From positions 1 through 9,702 of the forward strand of contig CALALK010000329.1 of assembly GCA_937923125.1 (NCBI GenBank): a stretch of 9,702 nt of DNA, in the 5' to 3' direction. A model generated the notes under the pieces. It worked only from the letters and a program-made list of their open reading frames with translations, ran no database searches and had not been told where the DNA came from. Of the stretch, positions 7,638-9,702 are shown piece after piece. The stretch is from an uncultured Carnobacterium sp. GTDB lineage: Bacteria; Bacillota; Bacilli; Lactobacillales; Aerococcaceae. The translations under genes were made by a program, and so were the position numbers. Numbering within the stretch: the first letter of the stretch is position 1; every line of letters begins with the position of its first letter.

Positions 7638-7735
7638 ATTTCTCCTTAGAAACAGCGCTAAATTAACCTTTCTCATCCGTTGTATAGACAGCACCTTTTA
7701 TGTTAAACTGTCACTAGACTGTTTTAAGGAGAAAT
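7638..7735 (+). repeat. 17-bp inverted repeat spanning the parE/plsY intergenic region and the plsY ribosome-binding site
   Basis: The left arm at 7638-7655 (ATTTCTCCTTAGAAACAG) pairs with the right arm at 7719-7735 (CTGTTTTAAGGAGAAAT). There are 17 complementary pairs and one bulged G (7649), enclosing 63 nt. The right arm contains the plsY AAGGAG. If both arms were on one transcript the ribosome-binding site would be paired. The predicted plsY promoter lies between the arms, so its transcript would lack the left arm. Confidence 0.6.
7680..7709 (+). promoter_or_regulatory. Probable plsY promoter with extended -10
   Basis: TTGTAT (7680-7685) and the extended -10 TGTTAAACT (7701-7709, hexamer TAAACT at 7704-7709) are spaced by 18 nt. 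The predicted start near 7716 gives a leader of about 26 nt. The hexamers are imperfect, so this is weaker than the other promoters in the window. AAGGAG at 7726-7731 lies 10 nt before the ATG. Confidence 0.5.
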
Positions 7736-7741
7736 AGACTT

Positions 7742-8362
7742 ATGTCATTTACTTTTATAATAGGCGCTCTTGTAGCGTACCTACTCGGGTCTATTCCATC
7801 TGGATTATGGATTGGACAAACATTCTTTCAAAAAGATATCCGCGAATTTGGTAGCGGGAATTTAGGATCTACAAATGCGTTCCGCGTTCTTGGTCCAAAA
7901 GCAGGTTCTGTTGTGTTATTTTGTGATGTATTCAAAGGATCTCTAGCAACAATTCTTGCGATGACTATCTTCAAACAACCAAGTATTTCACCGCTTTGGA
8001 TTGCATCTTTTGCAGTGATTGGTCACACTTTCCCACTCTTTGCATCGTTCAAAGGTGGAAAAGCCGTAGCAACCTTTGCCGGAATGATTTTAGCCTATCA
8101 ACCATTATTATTACTCTACGGATTAATCATTTTCTTGATACTATTAGCAATCACGCGTATGGTTAGTTTGACTGCAATGGTGACCATTTCTTTAGGTGTT
8201 CTCTTATCATTACTCTTTAACGATTGGGTGCTAACAGCATTTGCACTTGCCATTGATATTTTCATCATTTATCGTCACAGAGCCAACATTCAACGAATTC
8301 TTAATGGAACTGAAAATAAAGTCCCAATGCCTTGGGATAAGAAAAATAAAGACACTAAGTAA
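7742..8362 (+). CDS. plsY: Acyl-phosphate:glycerol-3-phosphate acyltransferase
   Basis: PlsY transfers an acyl group from acyl-phosphate (made by PlsX) to glycerol-3-phosphate, giving lysophosphatidic acid, the first membrane step of phospholipid synthesis in Firmicutes. At 206 aa with about five hydrophobic segments it has the usual size. Family motifs are GSIPSGLWIG (16-25), IREFGSGNLGSTNAFRVLG (33-51, with the SGNxGxxN active-site loop), FKGGKAVATF (103-112) and a late IYRHRANIQRILNGTE. The charged end PWDKKNKDTK is cytoplasmic. It is a single-gene unit divergent from the parE-parC operon; plsY beside parE is a common Firmicutes arrangement. The stop codon lies in the loop of its own terminator. 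Confidence 0.96.
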   Translation: MSFTFIIGALVAYLLGSIPSGLWIGQTFFQKDIREFGSGNLGSTNAFRVLGPKAGSVVLFCDVFKGSLATILAMTIFKQPSISPLWIASFAVIGHTFPLFASFKGGKAVATFAGMILAYQPLLLLYGLIIFLILLAITRMVSLTAMVTISLGVLLSLLFNDWVLTAFALAIDIFIIYRHRANIQRILNGTENKVPMPWDKKNKDTK

Positions 8363-8376
8363 ATCTTAGTGTCTTT
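8348..8376. terminator. Terminator overlapping the plsY 3' end, probably bidirectional
   Basis: This is a 12-bp perfect stem: AAAGACACTAAG (8348-8359) pairs with CTTAGTGTCTTT (8365-8376), with a 5-nt loop holding the plsY stop TAA. It is followed by TCTTTTTATT on the plus strand. On the minus strand the hairpin is followed by ATTTTTCTT, so it can also end the codY-epimerase transcript, whose last stop is at 8382. Confidence 0.88.
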
Positions 8377-8381
8377 TCTTT

Positions 8382-9254
8382 TTATTCGAATACAAAGGTA
8401 GCACATGATTGATACGGTGTATCTTTAGTGATTCGGAGAATATTTTTCTTTTCTTTCAGATTTAAGGTAGTCTCACTTGCTAAGTCTGGATAACCATCCC
8501 ATGGTTCAAAACAAATAAACGGTGAATCATCTGCCATTGTCCAAACTCCAACTGCTTCGATTCCGTTTAAATGAACCGTTACACTTCTTTGTCCTTTAGG
8601 AGAATACAATTTTCCTTTAAACTTAGGGTGTTTTGATTTAAATAACAATACATCATTTGTAAATAAATCATGATGCAATGCAAAATCTCCTTCGGTAAAT
8701 GGAACTCCCTCTAAAGATGCTAGATAAGGGATTTCTAGCTCCAATTTTGAAATATGAGCTTCACTCTCTAATTGGACATGATAATCTTCAAAAGTAAGAC
8801 CTTCCTCAAGAGGAACTGCAAAAGCAGGATGACCGCCAATGGCAAAATACAACTCTGGACTTGTCGTTGATACGCTATAAGTCATCTTTAATGCATTACT
8901 CTCTAAAGAATATTGAAGTCTTAATTCAAACTCAAATGGATACTCCTCTTCAATCATTTTGTCTGTTAACAAGAAAGTCGCAAAATCTTCTCCTTGTTCT
9001 TCTAATTGAAAAGCATAATCTCTAGCAAATCCATGCTTTCTAGCCGGGTATGTCTTTCCTTCATATACAAATGAATTCTCTCTAATGGCTCCAATATTTG
9101 GAAAAAGAATTGGAGATTGCTTATTCCAATGGATTCCATCTGGTTGATACATATATTCTGTATTTGTTTCTTTTGAAATAACTGAAGTGAGTTCTGCTCC
9201 AAACAGCTTAATTCCAACTTTTAAGTACTCATTTTCAATAAAGATGTTTTCCAT
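8382..9254 (-). CDS. Aldose 1-epimerase-like (LacX/GalM-type) sugar mutarotase
   Basis: This is a COG2017-type galactose-mutarotase-like protein, expected to interconvert alpha and beta anomers of an aldose or of a sugar phosphate. The protein has 290 aa and no signal peptide, so it is cytoplasmic, with a beta-rich sequence. Visible motifs are SPILFPNIGAIRENSF (47-62), RKHGFARDYAF (72-82, H74), IGGHPAFAVP (139-148, H142) and PFICFEPWDGYPD (245-257, E250). The two histidines and the glutamate match the catalytic set of aldose 1-epimerases. It most resembles the LacX branch, whose substrate is poorly defined, so I give no gene symbol. I chose the ATG at 9254, with GAGG 8 nt upstream; an ATG at 9260 is only 2 nt from that site. 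It follows codY by 15 nt with no terminator between. Confidence 0.85.
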   Translation of the reverse strand: MENIFIENEYLKVGIKLFGAELTSVISKETNTEYMYQPDGIHWNKQSPILFPNIGAIRENSFVYEGKTYPARKHGFARDYAFQLEEQGEDFATFLLTDKMIEEEYPFEFELRLQYSLESNALKMTYSVSTTSPELYFAIGGHPAFAVPLEEGLTFEDYHVQLESEAHISKLELEIPYLASLEGVPFTEGDFALHHDLFTNDVLLFKSKHPKFKGKLYSPKGQRSVTVHLNGIEAVGVWTMADDSPFICFEPWDGYPDLASETTLNLKEKKNILRITKDTPYQSCATFVFE

Positions 9255-9262
9255 AATCATCG

Positions 9263-9266
9263 CCTC
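9263..9266 (-). promoter_or_regulatory. Ribosome-binding site deciding the epimerase-like gene start
   Basis: GAGG on the minus strand is 8 nt from the ATG at 9254 and only 2 nt from the ATG at 9260, so the downstream start is favoured. It lies just after the codY stop codon, which suggests coupled or reinitiated translation. Confidence 0.6.
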
Positions 9267-9269
9267 AAT

Positions 9270-9702
9270 TTACGCGTGTTTTAATTCTGATAATAGTGAA
9301 GACTTAATATTTTCATTCTTAATTTTAATATAAGTCCCTTTCGTACCTAAACTTCTGCTTTCGATAATACCAGCTGATTCAAGTTTACGGATAGCGTTCA
9401 CGATAACTGTACGAGTGATATGGTATTCTTGAGCAATTTTAAGAGCAGTGAAACGCAAATCCATACCATCGAATAGACCCACGATTACTTTGATGGCTTC
9501 TAATTCACTGTAAGACAATGAGCTGAGCGCGAGATGAACATTTTGTTGCTCACGTTTTTCTTGCTCAATCTTGCGAGTATACCAATGAAGCATTTCTGTT
9601 CCGATTACTGTAGCTGCGTGCTCCGCCAAGATTAAATCATCTGTAGAGAAAGGTTGTCCTTCTTTCCCCATTACAACGAACCCTAGCTGTTTTCCTGAAG
9701 CG
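9270..9702 (-). CDS. codY: CodY global transcriptional repressor, C-terminal part only
   Basis: CodY senses GTP and branched-chain amino acids and represses amino-acid uptake, biosynthesis and, in pathogens, virulence genes. The last 143 residues are visible and the reading frame stays open through the right edge (ASGKQLGFVV before the first internal Met at 9671), so that Met is not the start. The end of the GAF domain (FSTDDLILAEHAATVIGTEML) leads through a helical linker (about 35 residues) to the winged helix-turn-helix: LSYSELEAIKVIVG, then ITRTVIVNAIRKLESAGI and IESRSLGTKGTYIKI. This HTH is the CodY hallmark and nearly invariant. The segment IVGLFDGMDLRFTALKIAQEY just before it is less like the Bacillus version ([20 protein letters not shown]). 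It is probably cotranscribed with the epimerase-like gene 15 nt downstream. Confidence 0.95.
   Translation of the reverse strand, partial: ASGKQLGFVVMGKEGQPFSTDDLILAEHAATVIGTEMLHWYTRKIEQEKREQQNVHLALSSLSYSELEAIKVIVGLFDGMDLRFTALKIAQEYHITRTVIVNAIRKLESAGIIESRSLGTKGTYIKIKNENIKSSLLSELKHA

Noticed and set aside
9002..9217. 71-codon minus-strand frame inside the epimerase-like gene
   Set aside because: A shifted frame of the real gene, which shows the full aldose-epimerase motif set in its own frame.
1..9702. Mobile element, CRISPR array, tRNA/rRNA gene or known riboswitch
   Set aside because: I saw no regularly spaced repeats, transposase motifs, target-site duplications or cloverleaf-like sequences; intergenic regions are all under 250 nt and are explained by promoters, leaders and terminators.

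Overview
This window is a stretch of low-GC Gram-positive (Firmicutes) core chromosome. Gram-positive-type ParC/ParE, CodY, PlsY and LspA, strong AAAGGAG-type ribosome-binding sites and the AT-rich composition point to Lactobacillales. A Granulicatella/Carnobacteriaceae-like or related organism is my impression only, because I could not run a search. I see no mobile element, CRISPR array, tRNA or rRNA, and no defence or biosynthetic cluster.

Layout. (1) Positions 1-975, minus strand: lspA (lipoprotein signal peptidase) followed 9 nt later by rluD (23S rRNA pseudouridine synthase), which runs off the left edge. They share one well-formed promoter. (2) Positions 976-3034, plus strand: a divergently transcribed pair made of a YkyA-like lipoprotein and, 5 nt downstream, a secreted putative glycoside hydrolase of the DUF4015/GHL type. 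A near-perfect palindromic terminator follows and also serves the convergent parE-parC operon. (3) Positions 3052-7636, minus strand: parE then parC, the two subunits of topoisomerase IV, separated by one base and translationally coupled, with a good promoter ahead of parE. (4) Positions 7638-8376, plus strand: plsY (glycerol-3-phosphate acyltransferase), divergent from parE, ending inside its own bidirectional terminator. (5) Positions 8382-9702, minus strand: the 3' part of codY, entering from the right edge, followed 15 nt later by an aldose-1-epimerase-like (LacX/GalM-type) gene.

How the genes relate. LspA cleaves the signal peptides of lipoproteins, and the gene diverging from it encodes a lipoprotein. 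ParC and ParE form the chromosome-decatenating enzyme. PlsY starts phospholipid synthesis. CodY is the global GTP/branched-chain amino acid-sensing repressor, here probably cotranscribed with a sugar-epimerase homologue.

The most notable observations are: a phenylalanine in ParC at the position equivalent to pneumococcal Ser79, which is the classic fluoroquinolone-resistance substitution; a Lys-rich C-terminal tail on ParE ending in a sliding-clamp-like QLSLL motif; a 17-bp inverted repeat whose right arm contains the plsY ribosome-binding site; and repeated motifs between lspA and the lipoprotein gene. The window is otherwise ordinary housekeeping DNA, and I found no convincing new multi-gene system.
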